Positions 33,901-46,109 of a DNA stretch of 64,000 nucleotides are shown here, one piece after another (within the stretch, counting starts at the first letter, position 1; each line of letters starts with the position of its first letter). Origin of the DNA: Ridgeia piscesae (taxonomy: Eukaryota > Annelida > Polychaeta > Sabellida > Siboglinidae); the NCBI GenBank assembly GCA_025642075.2, contig JAODUO010000112.1:10001-74000 (forward strand), written 5' to 3'. The notes beneath the pieces were generated by a model. It worked only from the letters and a program-made list of their open reading frames with translations. It was not told the DNA's origin and ran no database searches. The position numbers were made by a program, and so were the translations under genes.

Positions 33901-35667
33901 CAAGTGCTAAATACGGGAATTTTTCCTGATAAACTCAAAATTGCCAAAGAAAAAGGATGATCCTACATTATTAAAGAAATTACACACCAATCTCTCTATT
34001 ACCAACGATATCAAAGGTACTGGAGAAAATTCTCTTTACCCAGTTATCTTCATATTTTAATGAAGCTAAACTATTTTTCGATAACTAATAATATGGTTTT
34101 AGACCAAAACACTGCACTGAGTATGCTGCGCTTGATTTAATATATAGAATTATAAATCATATGGACAAAAATGAGGTGCCAATTAATATATTTTTTGACT
34201 TATCAAAGGCCTTCGATACCATTGACCAAACAATTGTTTTATATAAATTAAGGTTTTATGGCCTGGATGGTTCGACTCTACTTTTATTTGAAAGTTATTT
34301 AAGCAATCGACGACAGTATGTTAAAATTGATCAAATGCAATCAGGAACCCTTCCAGTACAAATCGGAGTTCCACTAGGATCAATTTTAGGACCTTGATTG
34401 TTTACTATTTATATTAATGATTTCCCATAAGTCAGTAATATATTTAACTTCATTATATATGCAGATGATACAACACTCTCCAGTACATTAAACCAATTTA
34501 CCGATAACATACATCATAAAACAAAGAGCGTAGAATCCTTAACAAATTATGAACTCGGGAAAGTTATAGAATGGCTCAATATAAATAGATATTTATAGAC
34601 ACTTGTTCGATATTTCTTAAACAAAGAAATGTCGAACAAGTGGATAAATTAAATTTTCTAGGATTAACTCTGGACACAAATCTTACATAGAAAAAACACG
34701 TCAATAAAATTGCAAATAAATGTTCCAAAACTTTAAACAAACTAAAGCATGTACTGCTGCTAGACATAAAAACACTTCTATACAATTCTCTAATCCTATC
34801 ACATATTAATTATTGTATTACGGTTTGGGGATACAAAGGTAGTCGAATATTGATAATTCAAAAAAGGCAGTTCGAATAATGACATTGAACAGATACAATT
34901 CACACACTGAACCACTTTTTAAAACACTTCAAATATTGAAAATAGATGATCAATTCAAACTGCAAGAACTAACTAAAAAATTCTATAAATATAGGTATGG
35001 TAATTTGCCAGTTTACCTATTAAACTGGAATGTTATCCCCAATTATAATATACACGGTCATGATACCCGCAAAGCTACAAATATACACACATCTATGACA
35101 AGACATGAATTTGACAAAAAAGTGCCTTAAATACAATTTGCCCCCTATTATAAATGATACTCCAGAATTAATTTTGGAACAAAATTGTTACCCACAGTTT
35201 TCATGTGTTTGCGTATTACTTAAAAATGTATCTCTTACAAAAATATCAAAACGTATGTACAATAACTGATTGTTACATATGTCAGTTAAACACAGTCATT
35301 AGAATTTTAATGTGCACATATATGGATAGATGCAATGAAATGTTATATGTATTTTTTATTGTTACTTAATTATTTCTACTTACTTATACTACAGAGAAGC
35401 ATGTGCACATGCATCACAGATAGATTTAACTATTCAGAGATAAATAATCGTATTGAAATAAAAAATGCGCTACATACGTATATTGAGAGGTTAACTATAT
35501 GTGTAATTACTACGAGTGGCTCCTGTGATAGCGACTTTTCAGTCTTAACAGGAACCACTGACCCCCATTTCACAGTTCTGTTTTAAATTACCTATGATGA
35601 CGTTTTGTTTATCTTTCACTTTACGATTATTGAATTCATGTACTTATTTTGGGGTAAAAAATAAACA
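30999..35667 (+). mobile_element. LINE inserted in the transmembrane exon of the broken relative, copy A
   Basis: ORF1 piece at 31000-31605: coiled coil (KISQLNERLDKNDEYIAALE), then LEQYSRRTNLRFFGIPE (RRM-like start) and VYVNEDLTRRR. After about 0.7 kb, ORF2 starts near 32283: endonuclease with TFTIGNIYRSPRTRNEDL and IIIAGDFNINLL. The RT has FDLSKAFDTIDQTIVLYKL, YLSNRRQYVKI, GVPLGSILGP and IYADDTTLS near 34459. The C-terminus ends near 35130 and the 3' UTR runs to GGGGTAAAAAATAAACATC. Many stops and frameshifts; the ORF1 start is deleted. The ORF2 half is much more AT-rich than ORF1. Copy B (48524-51624) keeps the ORF1 start. Confidence 0.85.
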
Positions 35668-36005
35668 TCTTGTTCTTGTTCTGCCTACTGCTTTTGTTAT
35701 TACTGTCGTCCTAGTTAACATACCCTTGCCGCCGCCCCCCGAGCTCCCTCTGGCGCCGAGGACCAGCGAGACAGACAACGGCCATGCCGTGAGCCGCGAT
35801 CGGAAGTGACTGTTAAATAGTGGTATCCATTTATCGGTAACGTCCAGAAAGTGGAGGAGCGGTACAAGCACGCCATACGTTCCGGCATTTTGCAACGTCA
35901 GCGGAGCAGGCGGATTGTCCGTCGGTGGTTATCGTCGCCGAATGCGCTGCCGGCCGGCCCACGACCGTCAGACCAGCCGTGTTTACGAGCCGTCACGTAG
36001 GGGGA
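35668..36005 (+). pseudogene. Transmembrane-exon fragment of the broken relative, copy A
   Basis: Matches gene A exon 2 from about 25206: CTGCCTACTGCTTTTGTTA, then the proline-rich PLPPPPELP and the QRQRSRR-type tail, now frame-broken and lacking about 60 bp. Ends at TCACGTAGGGGGATG, as in gene A. Confidence 0.8.
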
Positions 36006-36259
36006 TGTTCTTTCGCTTCGGATTAATAATTTTCGTAGTGGTTTTTCACGTAAAGTTACATGGATCTTAACTATTTAATTGCGTACCAAGCATATGCTAT
36101 GGTCATTTATCAAGTCCTTTTAGTATTTTACATGAGTCCCGGCCAGTTCTTACGGAGGGGCGACAGTCGACTACCACCATCGACCACAACCGGACCAGTG
36201 GTCCTCGGGCAGACCACGCACGCGCAGTACCCGACAGTCGTCGAGGAGAACTGGTGATC

Positions 36260-36785
36260 GATGTGCCGTCGAGGCATGTGTGCCACCGTAACGAACAGTT
36301 AGAGCCGTCGTTACCAGGACGGTGTACCGTCGAGTCGTGTATGCCATCGTAACGAACAGTTAGAGCCGTCGTTACCAGGACGGTGTACCGTCGAGTCGTG
36401 TGTGCCATCGTAACGAACAGTTAGAGCCGTCGTTATCAGGACGGTGTACCGTCGAGTCGTGTGTGCCATCGTAACGAACAGTTAGAGCCGTCGTTACCAG
36501 GACGGTGTACCGTCGAGTCGTGTGTGCCATCGTAACGAACAGTTAGAGCCGTCGTTACCAGGACGGTGTACCGTCGAGTCGTGTGTGCCATCGTAACGAA
36601 CAGTTAGAGCCGTCGTTACCAGGACGGTGTACCGTCGAGTCGTGTGTGCCAACGTAACGAACAGTAAGAGCCGTCGTTACCAGGACGGTGTACTGTCGAG
36701 TAGTGTTCGCCATCGTAACGAACAGTAAGAGCCATGGTTACCAAGACGTTGTACTGTCGAATCGTGTGTTCCATCTGTCACGTCG
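36260..36785 (+). repeat. 61-bp minisatellite, about 8 units (copy A)
   Basis: Units start at 36281 and recur every 61 bp (36342, 36403, 36464, 36525, 36586, 36647, 36708). Each holds the inverted repeat GTAACGA/TCGTTAC with a 13-nt loop and the near-palindrome GACGGTGTACCGTC. Not a multiple of three and non-coding. Copy B has the same array at 52290-52825. Confidence 0.95.
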
Positions 36786-36862
36786 TGTGGGCCATGCTGT
36801 GATGCAGCTGCCGGTGAATATTGAGGACCTGTTGTACTTCTTCCACAAGAGGTGTGTACATG
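36786..36862 (+). pseudogene. Extra copy of a hAT-like exon
   Basis: Encodes GHAVMQLPVNIEDLLYFFHK and ends at the same donor-like GAGGTGTGTACAT as the exon at 37126-37281, of which it is a partial, slightly shorter duplicate. It lies exactly at the right border of segmental copy A. Confidence 0.65.
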
Positions 36863-37125
36863 GCATTTTGTACTTCAATGAAAGGTCATTTTATGGGGAA
36901 TATGAACCTGGAATCATGATATTAATACTTCAGATTAGTACCTAAAGTGGTACAACTTGAAGGGATAATGGGTATGCCACATCTAAGCCCATGTTACACA
37001 ACAGTGTCTAGCAATTTCATTTAAAAAATAATAAATACGTATCACTATTATACAAATTAAATTTACAAAGAAAATAATTAAGTGTCCATCAGTCTCTGAC
37101 CAGCTTGATCCTTTATTTGTTGCAG

Positions 37126-39610
37126 CTCTATTTTCTCAAGGGTGAAACAAAAGAATGAACATGCAGTGCTGGTAGCCTGTCCCTGCCACAAGGCATACGC
37201 ATTTGTGGGCCATGCTGTGAAGCAGCTGTCGGTGAAAATTGAGGACTATCTAGTAGACCTGTTCTACTTCTTCCACAAGAGGTGTGTACATACCACACTC
37301 AAACTAATACAAATATTGGCTAAAATAACTGGAATCTGCCTCTTCAGCCTGTAATAATGATTCGCTGGCTAAAATGTCTGTATGTAGGCTTTCAATCTAT
37401 GTAGTTGTAAATGCTAGCATTCCATTATATACAGTAGTATATATAATTATTTTCTTACTCTGTATAAGCAATATGGGCCTCTCTAATAAAGTTATTGAAT
37501 TGAAATGTAATTTAATGTCAGTTTTTAAACAAAAACAAATATGTTTTTGGGATTTGTATATAGGCATATGACTGAATTTGCAAATCAATGATGAACTACA
37601 TTTTAAATGTATTTTACTTGAGATCTTACAGTGATTATTGATATTTGCAGTGCAAGAAGAGAGGAACTGAAATCGTTTCAGGAACTCGTGAATGTGAACT
37701 CCGACAAGATAATACAACACTGCACCACTCGGTGGCTTAGTCTGGCGAGGGCACTGAAGCGTACGTTAGATCAATGGCCAGCCCTGCTTTCTACTTCCGT
37801 AGTCACGAGGATGCAGAGAAGAAACAGTAAAGCTAGGAGGATCCTCGGTCCAGATGGAAAATCCTGTATTGAAGCCGCTGATAAAGTACATGCTTGGAAT
37901 TATTCCAAACTACACACATATCAACTTGCGGTACCAGGTATTATCATTTTTGACAATTTTAGTACAAGTTTATTTCAAAAATATACTGCGTTATAATAAG
38001 AATATTATTCTAATGTGTGTCAGAAAAAGAAGTGATCTTTATTGAAGCATCCTTTTATTACAGTGACAGTGGATTTTTATAATAAGAAGTATGTATAAAA
38101 TGGCCCTAACATATACCATGCATCTTAAATGGTGGATCATCATTAATGGAACCATGACATTCTTTCTTATTAGAGAGAAGAGGCCAACATCCACAACCTG
38201 CACAGGGGCATGTTAGGTCTACTCAAGGACATCCTGGTTAAGTTTGTCAATCGAGAGGTTTTGGTGGGAGTACCCAAGAAGACCTGTTGTTGGTCGACGA
38301 CTCAAGCAGGGAGAACCAATCGGAGGACCTAGATCTGCTAATGGATTACACTCTCCATGGTGAAGTCCAGGATGCCTTGGAGGAAGGGCATATGACACCA
38401 GCCCAGCATGACAAGTTCTACAAGTAAGATGATAGACATGTAAATTTCTTTTAGTGTAGCAGTGAATTTAGTGTCTCCTTTGTACTTTATTCTTTAAACA
38501 GTGCATACTGTTGACATCATTCTTCTCAATAACAGTGCATGTTGAAAATATACTTTTCTCTTTTGTCTCTTTGAATATTACAAGAATTACGAAGAACTGT
38601 GCATCACCATAACTCCGCATGACTAAGTTCTACTGAAAAAGGAAAATGTTGACTTCCTGCAGCATAATTATAAAATCTTGCAATCCAGCTGGGCAAAGTT
38701 CATTTAAAGGCATGCATGTGCAATAATATTAGATACAATAAGTCTAATATTGTCTAAAAACAAAGGCATGCAATTTGCACCCATCATTGCAAGTTGGACC
38801 TCTTCCAAAAGTCTTGCAGGGGTGTTAGAAAATTCCTGACAGCGGCTGTGAAGAAGACACAGATATTCGATCAAGGCTTTGTCAGTGCTGGATCCTTCAG
38901 TGAGGACTACATTCCCAGTGAGCAAAAGTACTTCATAGTAACTGTAAGCCTATTAAAGCTTACTTATTTTTAATACAAAGACAGCTAAACTAGATTGTTT
39001 AAATTAAAAGGTGACACTAAACTCTTGTGGACTTTGTTATTGTTCCTTTCAAAGCATTTTTGTATTAAGATAACTAAACTTGCTCATTTATTACGCCCAT
39101 AACTATGTAACTGACTGATAAAAGAGGAATTATTATGCATTTGCAGTTGTGAGCCGCGCAAAGAAATTTCCAAACATTATCAATCCTGAAACCATCAACA
39201 GTCTTACCTCCGAATTTGCGGTCTATCGGTGTCTGGGTTTGGAAGCAGATGAATTGGAGATGCCTGTTGACATATTCTGGGCCAGGATGGCTAAGCAAAA
39301 GAAGCCAGGCACAAGTCTGCCTCAGCTCCCAGTGCTTGCAAAATTCTGCCAGTCTTTGTGTGTCTTGCCCCATGGAAACGCAGATTGCGAAAGAGTATTT
39401 TCCATGTTGACGCACATAAAGACAGAATTTCGCAATCAGCTGGGGAATGACACGAAGGAGGCTCTCCTGGCTGTAGGGCGTAACTCACTGCAGAATATGA
39501 GCCAGTGTTGCTACGAGGTGAAAGTGGGCAGATACTTAATTAAGAGTGCCAAAGCAGCAACCATGAAGGCCCTTGAAGAGTACCACAAAAAGGCAGAGGC
39601 AACTGCATGA
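37126..39610 (+). pseudogene. hAT-transposase-like gene with introns, frame-broken
   Basis: Exons by AG/GT borders and homology: 37126-37281 (VKQLSVKIEDYLVDLFYFFH), 37651 to about 37800 (IIQHCTTRWLSLARAL, the hAT core), 38174-38423 (EEANIHNLHRGMLGLLKDIL, then ALEEGHMTPAQHDKFYK after a shift), about 38820-38927 (VRKFLTAAVKKTQ) and 39148-39610 (HGNADCERVFSML, the hAT dimerisation block, ending in TGA). The first junction is phase 2 and restores HKSARREELK. A frameshift and stops lie near 37800-37870 and 38280. No terminal inverted repeats were found, so it could be an ageing domesticated gene or an old element. The BED finger is missing here; a BED fragment is at 53048-53398. Confidence 0.72.
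37380..37508 (+). mobile_element. LINE/SINE 3' tail
   Basis: GGGCCTCTCTAATAAAGTTA then TTGAATTGAAATG, the same kind of tail as at 8183-8206. It lies in the first intron of the hAT-like gene. Confidence 0.45.
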
Positions 39611-40267
39611 ACTGAGAGTGACAATGATACATGTAATGGCAGTTGGTAATGATGTCATGTTGTGTCCTATAGATCTATTCAGTGTGGCTACTGGCAAATC
39701 ATGTTGTTATCAGTCTGTTTATATGACCTTGTAAATAAGGAAAGTGCAGAGTATCTAAATCTTGTTTGATTTATTTGGGTATATAAAAATTTATAATGCC
39801 ACGGGCTATTTACTTAATATTTTGTCTCAGTATTCGAAATGTTCTGTGGTCTCTCGCATTGGCTCCTTAGAACATTTATGGCAATTCCATTACGCAAATG
39901 AGTTCTGACAAGACGATGTATTTTTGGGGTCTAAATTTGCTGTAAATACATTTTTACCTGCAAAAAACAGTAGCAAATATTCACAATTTTAAGTTTAATG
40001 TCCTATTTTCCAAAGGTTTATTGCTCAATGAGGGGGGCCCGCCGCCTCCCTGATCCCTCGCCCGACTCCCTGATTCCTCCCCCGGGTCGGTCGCTACGCT
40101 CCCTCGGGGTACCTCTCTGAAATGAAACTCTCCAAGGTGGGCAACACTTCGTGTCTGTATTTGTAATTCCCTAAAACGCGGCATGTTGGTTACATGTGCC
40201 TCTATCTGTGTGAAATGTTAGAAACCTGATAACGAAATCATCTTTGTAAAGAAGTAAAAGAAAAGAA
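39611..40267. other. Spacer before copy B, nothing recognised
   Basis: 3' flank of the hAT-like gene and a GC-rich patch at about 40030-40115 with repeated CTCCCTGAT and CTCCCTCGGGG words. No gene supported. Confidence 0.4.
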
Positions 40268-42578
40268 AAACAGCAGTTTGTAAAACCGAACCCAATATGT
40301 CAGATTTTTAACGACTAAACCTCCGTATTCCGAATCTGCGATGATTCGGTACAACAGTTTGTGTGCCTAGTTACCACCATTAACTTGTGAGGGCGGGGCT
40401 TTAATAGCGAACAGCATGAATTCAACATGTACTAAGAACAAAAACATGAGAAATATGCTCCATTGAACTAACAAGACAGGCACAAATAGGACATTCTAAG
40501 TCCGATAAAATTGATAATACAACGAGAAGACTGAAATTGAGATGGTACGGCCAAGTAATATGATACGGATCAACAACCCAAGGAGGGCCTACTGCTGGCT
40601 GTGTAGGAGAAGAACGAATAGCAAATACACGTAACGTAATGGGCAGGTCTCAGTTTGCATGGAACTCGTTGCACGTGGCAGTAGAAGCCCGGTGACAGTG
40701 GAGACAGGGAGACTGCAAACTCATCGTCTTCCCCGAACGAGCACCCACCGTTAGGCGAGTGTGCGTGCGTGGCGATTTCGGAATTCACAGGATTTTAAGG
40801 CTACAAAGGATATCATTGAAAAATATTCAAGCTATTATTAAAACGCATAATACGCCTATCCTTTTATTAGTAGTTTTTGTACCAAGGATTTATTCAACAA
40901 CTTTATGCTTCACTTAACAAGCACCATCGAAAAAATTGCACACATTTTTCATTTTTAGCGTCAACAACCCCGTCAGCAGGTTTATGCAGCCATGTCAACA
41001 GGAAAGACGAACCGAAAGCGAAAGAACGCCGCCGAAAACAATAGAACAGTTCTCAGAAGAGAACACTTTAGGACGATGACTGTTACTTAAATGCCCTGAG
41101 ACTTTCACAGACGAAGTGCAAGAACCAGACCAATGTCTAATATAAACATATAAGAAGACTGCCAACTCAGTCAACAAGCTCCAAATCCAAGACTATGTGG
41201 CATGTTGACACGGAAGCAGTTGCCTTTTTGAAAGTACAAAGAAATTGTACAGTTTAGTAAATATACCCCAGGGGCATGGGTGCATGTGGCTAGATAGTCT
41301 TCCGTCATATGGTCAATTGTTGATGTTATTGCAATATCGTTGCATTGTCCGCGCGAGCACTGACGTAGTCACATAGTCAATGTTGTCTATATCACGATAC
41401 GCATCGTATCGCGGAGTAGCGTTGCCAACTTTTTGCAAAAGAATTCACATTCCTTCTACGGGATGCTTCAAATTCGTATCTTTTTTACCTGCAGAGGGCG
41501 CCATGTATTCCTGTGTTTTTCATGCATGTGATTATGTTTCAAGCTGGAAAATAATAAAACGGCAGAGGGTGTGAGGTTTGTGAACTGTGTAGATATTTTT
41601 CAGCATATGGTGTAAAACCACATAAAGAATTCGTCCGCCATTCCAGGTGCGACGAAAGAGTTCCCTGTAGAAGGTTATTAACATATTTCTGGGAGTATTT
41701 GAATGAGTAGAAATGATGTTTTTGTGCAGCGCGGCATCAGATGTGTCAAATGATGACAGTAGTCAGTCGGTGTTTTACTGCGTATAGATACAGGTGTAAT
41801 GCTGACTGCTGACAACATCACGACAAATTTGTCTGTCATCATATAAATGAATGGGTGTTAAGTTGGAAACTGGCTTGTGGGGAACTGATGTATTAACAGT
41901 TCACGAATTTCCCAGCACACCCTGTCAGTGCAGCTAAACTGTGGTATGAAGTTGTTAATCAATAAACGTTAGGGCCAAATTATGGAAGACATGACTGGAA
42001 CGTTATTATGGCCAAACAAATGTCACCATCATCATCATCTTCATCATCGTCGTCATCATCATCATCGTCATTATCACACCACTAACGTGCAGCCGCAGTG
42101 CTCCATGTTTCGGTAACGACCTCAGGCTCAGACCAGCCTGTCTCGCGTCATCCTCTGCCGTACTGCGCCGTCCACTGCTCGTTTAGTTCGTGTCACCGTC
42201 GTATCCCCACATTTTTATAGTTCGTTTTATTACGTTAATTGTTTTGCATAGCATCTATTAATCAACCGCATCAAATGCATATTTAAACATTTTCAGTGTT
42301 TTAACATTTATTGTTCGCCGAACTTGTCATCAGAGATAGGCTCTAGTTAAAATGTAAAACTTTGAACAACATACGACGACAGTAGCTGCAAAGCAACTAA
42401 AACAAAATGCCTTTTCCGCTTGCGAGTTGCGAAGTTCATGGCTGCAAAAAATAACAAATATTTCACACTTTCGCGCGTAAGAACCTATACGTTATATTTA
42501 CGCAATTCAATGTGTACGAAATAATTTCTTCAATAATACGGGACCACCGACGAGTCATTTTGTCCAAGCATGCAAGAG

Positions 42579-42608
42579 TGACGTCACAATTTGACAGGTC
42601 AGAGGTCA
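42579..42608 (+). promoter_or_regulatory. Putative promoter block: CRE and DR1, gene B
   Basis: TGACGTCA at 42579-42586 and AGGTCA-G-AGGTCA at 42596-42608, identical in sequence and spacing to gene A. The start codon is at 42685. Confidence 0.5.
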
Positions 42609-42684
42609 CTCGTTCTGGTTCTTCAGAATATATCGCAAGCGTTTTTGCATTCCCAGCTTCACTGCGTAATTTCACCGCCTGAAA

Positions 42685-45007
42685 ATGTTGCGTTTGGTGA
42701 GCTTTTTGCTGGTCGCGTCAACTGTACTTTGCGCACCGATCAGAGGTAGGTCTACATTTGATTGTGATATTTTGATTTGTAATATTTTACAACGATTCTA
42801 TTACGTAGCCCTACACGACTGCTGGTCGTACGATTGAATAATTAATTCGTGGTCATCTACGACTGTTTTGATTAACATATTATATAATACCTAACTTTCC
42901 GTCTCACTGGGCAATTAGGGATATCCTATTATTGTGTTGTCGAATTTAACCCGTATTTCATACCCAATATATTGTTGGTGCAATAATGAACACTGAACAC
43001 TGAACCATCTAAACATTTCCATTACAAAAGTCTGACGCATCCCATTTAGCGCTTACAAACCAAGTCAACCCCCGGCCTATATTGCCCAGTGCCTCGCCGC
43101 GCACTTGGCAAACGCCAGCGCGAATTGACATTGTGACGTCACACAGGAACATTGTTCGTTAGGCGTCCATTGGCGCGTGATCGAAAAAGAGGCAGAGACC
43201 GCACGCAACCGGAAGCACCCGCCAAACAGGAAGCGAGTCGCGTGCTTGCAATGGCACGGTGCGGCAGCTTGGTACAATTGTGCCGGAAGTTACGCAAACA
43301 CGTTTATTTAACCAGCTTCCTTCTCTTATTGACTTTGTCAGCTGTATGTCAGCATGAGTTTCACGCGCATGGTTTACTCTGTCGCCGAACACTGTTTTGA
43401 GATTACTTTTTTACTGACGTAATCTTTAATTTATATTTTCACAACGGGTCTTGCGAACCGACAAACATCTCTAGGTAGCGGTTACCTCATGATCCTTGTT
43501 TGAATCTAGAATTGTTTTTGCTACACCGACTCTTTGGAATATGGTTCTTGTTCGCGTTAGATCAGTTGAAACTATTTGACAAATCCGCCATCATTTTAAA
43601 ATATATCACTAAAAATGGGCCTATCCGCCACAATTCCCTGACTTATCAATACATCTGTTGACAACTTCAGTATCGTTTATCTATTTTGAATTCACCAACG
43701 GTTGATGCGCATCTGGGCTTTTCCGAAGAGTTTAGTGCAACAAATGCTACCTTATACTATCATATTATACAGAAAATGGCTGGCAAAGGTTCAACCTAAT
43801 TGTATATAGACCAGCATCGAAAAAGACAACGTTCCGAAGTCTTTGGTACGTAACATGTACGTGTTTTACAGTGTCGTTGCGCCGTGTGTCTCCGAGGACC
43901 ACACAGACATACAACTCAGACGTTGTCTACCCGGCGACGGGAGATCAGCTGGCGCCAGATGTCCAGAAGGCTGCCGTCGACTCTGCGTTAGACAACCCGA
44001 TACCGAACTCTCCGAGGTCGGCCGACGTGATCGAGTTGGACCCTTCGTCCGCCAGCCGAGACCATGCATTAGACGACCGTCGACTTGACACTCGACACCG
44101 TGGGTACGACGACCGTCGACTGGACACCCGACACCGTGGGTCCGACGTGCGTCGACTTGACACCCGACACCGCGGGTCCGACGACCGTCGACTTGACACC
44201 CGACACCGTGGGTCCGACGTGCGTCGACTTGACACCCGACACCGCGGGTCCGACGACCTTGGATTTGACACTCGACACCGTGGGTCCGACGACCGTCGAC
44301 TTGACACCCGACACCGTGGGTCCGACGACCGTCGACTTGACACCCGACACCGTGGGTCCGACGACCGTCGACTTGATACCCGACACCGTGGGTCCGACGA
44401 CAGTCGACTTAACACCCGACACCGTGGGTCCGACGTGCGTCGACTTGACACCGGACATCATGCGTCAGACAAGCGTCTACTTGACACCCGAGACCGTTTT
44501 ACAGCAATATCACAACACGGCTCTCTGCTCTGGCCGGGTTTCTCCGGGGTCGCTCTCTTCCTTGTTCTTCTCCCTACTGCTTTTGTTATTACTGTCGTTG
44601 TATATAACAGACCCTTGCCGCCGACCCGCGAGCTCCCTCGGGCGCCGAGGAACAGCAAAAGAGACCACCGCCAATCCGTGAGCCTCTACGCTAACGATCT
44701 GGACCGGTATCTGCGTCGACTTCGACAGCGCAGTCCGAAGCGTCGATCGACAGTGACCGTTAAATGGTGGTACCCATTCACCGGTACCGGTTTAACGGTG
44801 GGTAAGCCTAAGGCCCAGAAAGTGGAGGAGCGGTACAAGCACGGGATACGTTCGGGCATTTTGCAACGTCAGCGGAGCAGACGGATTGTCCGTCGATGGC
44901 TATCGTCGCTGGATGCGCTGCCGGCCGGCCCAGACCCTCCCACGACCGTCAGACCCGCCGTATTTACGAGCCGTCATGCAGACCAAACATATGATTATTT
45001 ATTTTAA
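42685..45007 (+). CDS. Repeat-ectodomain type I membrane protein, copy B (two exons)
   Basis: Paralogue of the gene at 23166-25646. Exon 1 (42685-42745) gives the signal peptide MLRLVSFLLVASTVLCA; exon 2 is 43872-45007; same phase 1 intron; 398 residues. The ectodomain has about 11.6 units instead of 15.6. The helix is VALFLVLLPTAFVITVVVYN and the basic tail is kept. The C-terminus differs: a short deletion in the 3' end replaces CRHVGGCGPTI with SRHADQTYDYLF. TAA (45005-45007) overlaps the AATAAA signal. Family unknown; likely expressed at the cell surface if translated. Confidence 0.72.
44079..44497 (+). repeat. 36-bp coding minisatellite, about 11.6 units (gene B)
   Basis: GTCG starts every 36 bp from 44079 to 44475. 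The same end units as in A (GACGTGCGTCGAC, ACAAGCGTC) with a different interior, so unit number changed after the duplication or by exchange. Confidence 0.95.
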
Positions 45008-45011
45008 TAAA
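45006..45011 (+). terminator. Polyadenylation signal overlapping the gene B stop codon
   Basis: TTTTAATAAAGG: the last two bases of the TAA stop are the first two of AATAAA. Same signal as in gene A. Confidence 0.6.
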
Positions 45012-45626
<615 letters not shown>

Positions 45627-45810
45627 TAAACAATATTTATCTAACTATCTTAACCAAGTATATTGCTTAAATCCCAGATGTGTAGAGTGTAACTAATTGT
45701 TTTCATTTAAAAAGACACACTGTTTGGATTTTCACACATTTTCACACACTTCTGAAATTCCCCCAGTCCGTTGTCATGCAAATGAGTGTACGTGATAATA
45801 TATACGTGAA

Positions 45811-45861
45811 TATATATATATATATATATAATATATGTATATATATATAATATATGTATAT

Positions 45862-45892
<31 letters not shown>
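45811..45892. repeat. (TA)n with ATATGTAT interruptions
   Basis: TA runs broken by TAATATATGTA blocks that form a short higher-order pattern. Confidence 0.9.
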
Positions 45893-46012
45893 CATTTCGA
45901 AGTTTATGTTTTGGGGTCACAGGAAGACGGCACAAAATGTTCTTGTTGTTTTATTATGAAGAATGTAATTTTGGTATTACGAAATAAAATTTGATTTGAT
46001 TTGATTTGATAT
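45893..46012 (+). mobile_element. LINE/SINE 3' tail with (TTTGA)n
   Basis: GAAATAAAATTTGATTTGAT-type end after a short unique stretch, typical of a non-LTR or SINE tail. Absent from copy A, so it is a B-specific insertion or an A-specific loss. Confidence 0.5.
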
Positions 46013-46109
46013 ACATATAAGCAAACTCGTGATCGTAAGACAATGCGTGAGTCGTCAATGGATGGATGAAGATTCTAGGAAGCTAATGAGGATAGGCAGC
46101 ATTAAAGAG

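Larger units (their letters stand above)
28641..36005 (+). pseudogene. Broken second relative of the repeat-ectodomain gene, in copy A
   Basis: 28641-28850 matches the upstream flank of gene A (22310-22510). It then jumps straight into 36-bp units at 28850-28945, so the promoter block, signal exon and intron 1 are deleted. A 1-kb insertion (about 28950-29995) splits the repeat, which resumes at about 29998-30530. An acceptor-like CTTGTCTTACAG at 30988-30999 is followed by a LINE, and the rest of the transmembrane exon appears at 35668-36005 (LPTAFVITVVLVNIPLPP), ending early at TGA near 35807. Clearly non-functional. It shows the gene was already tandemly duplicated before the large segmental duplication. 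Confidence 0.75.
20885..36785 (+). repeat. Segmental duplication, copy A (about 15.9 kb)
   Basis: Collinear, same-orientation match to 40268-52825. It starts near AAACAGCAGTT and runs through the repeat-ectodomain gene, the antisense L2-like LINE, the broken gene relative, the plus-strand LINE and the 61-bp minisatellite, ending at the CATCTGTCACGTCGT block. A is longer than B because B lacks, among others, the equivalents of about 26301-26607, 27655-30000 and part of 32550-34160. Boundaries are by eye, within about 30 bp. Confidence 0.92.
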
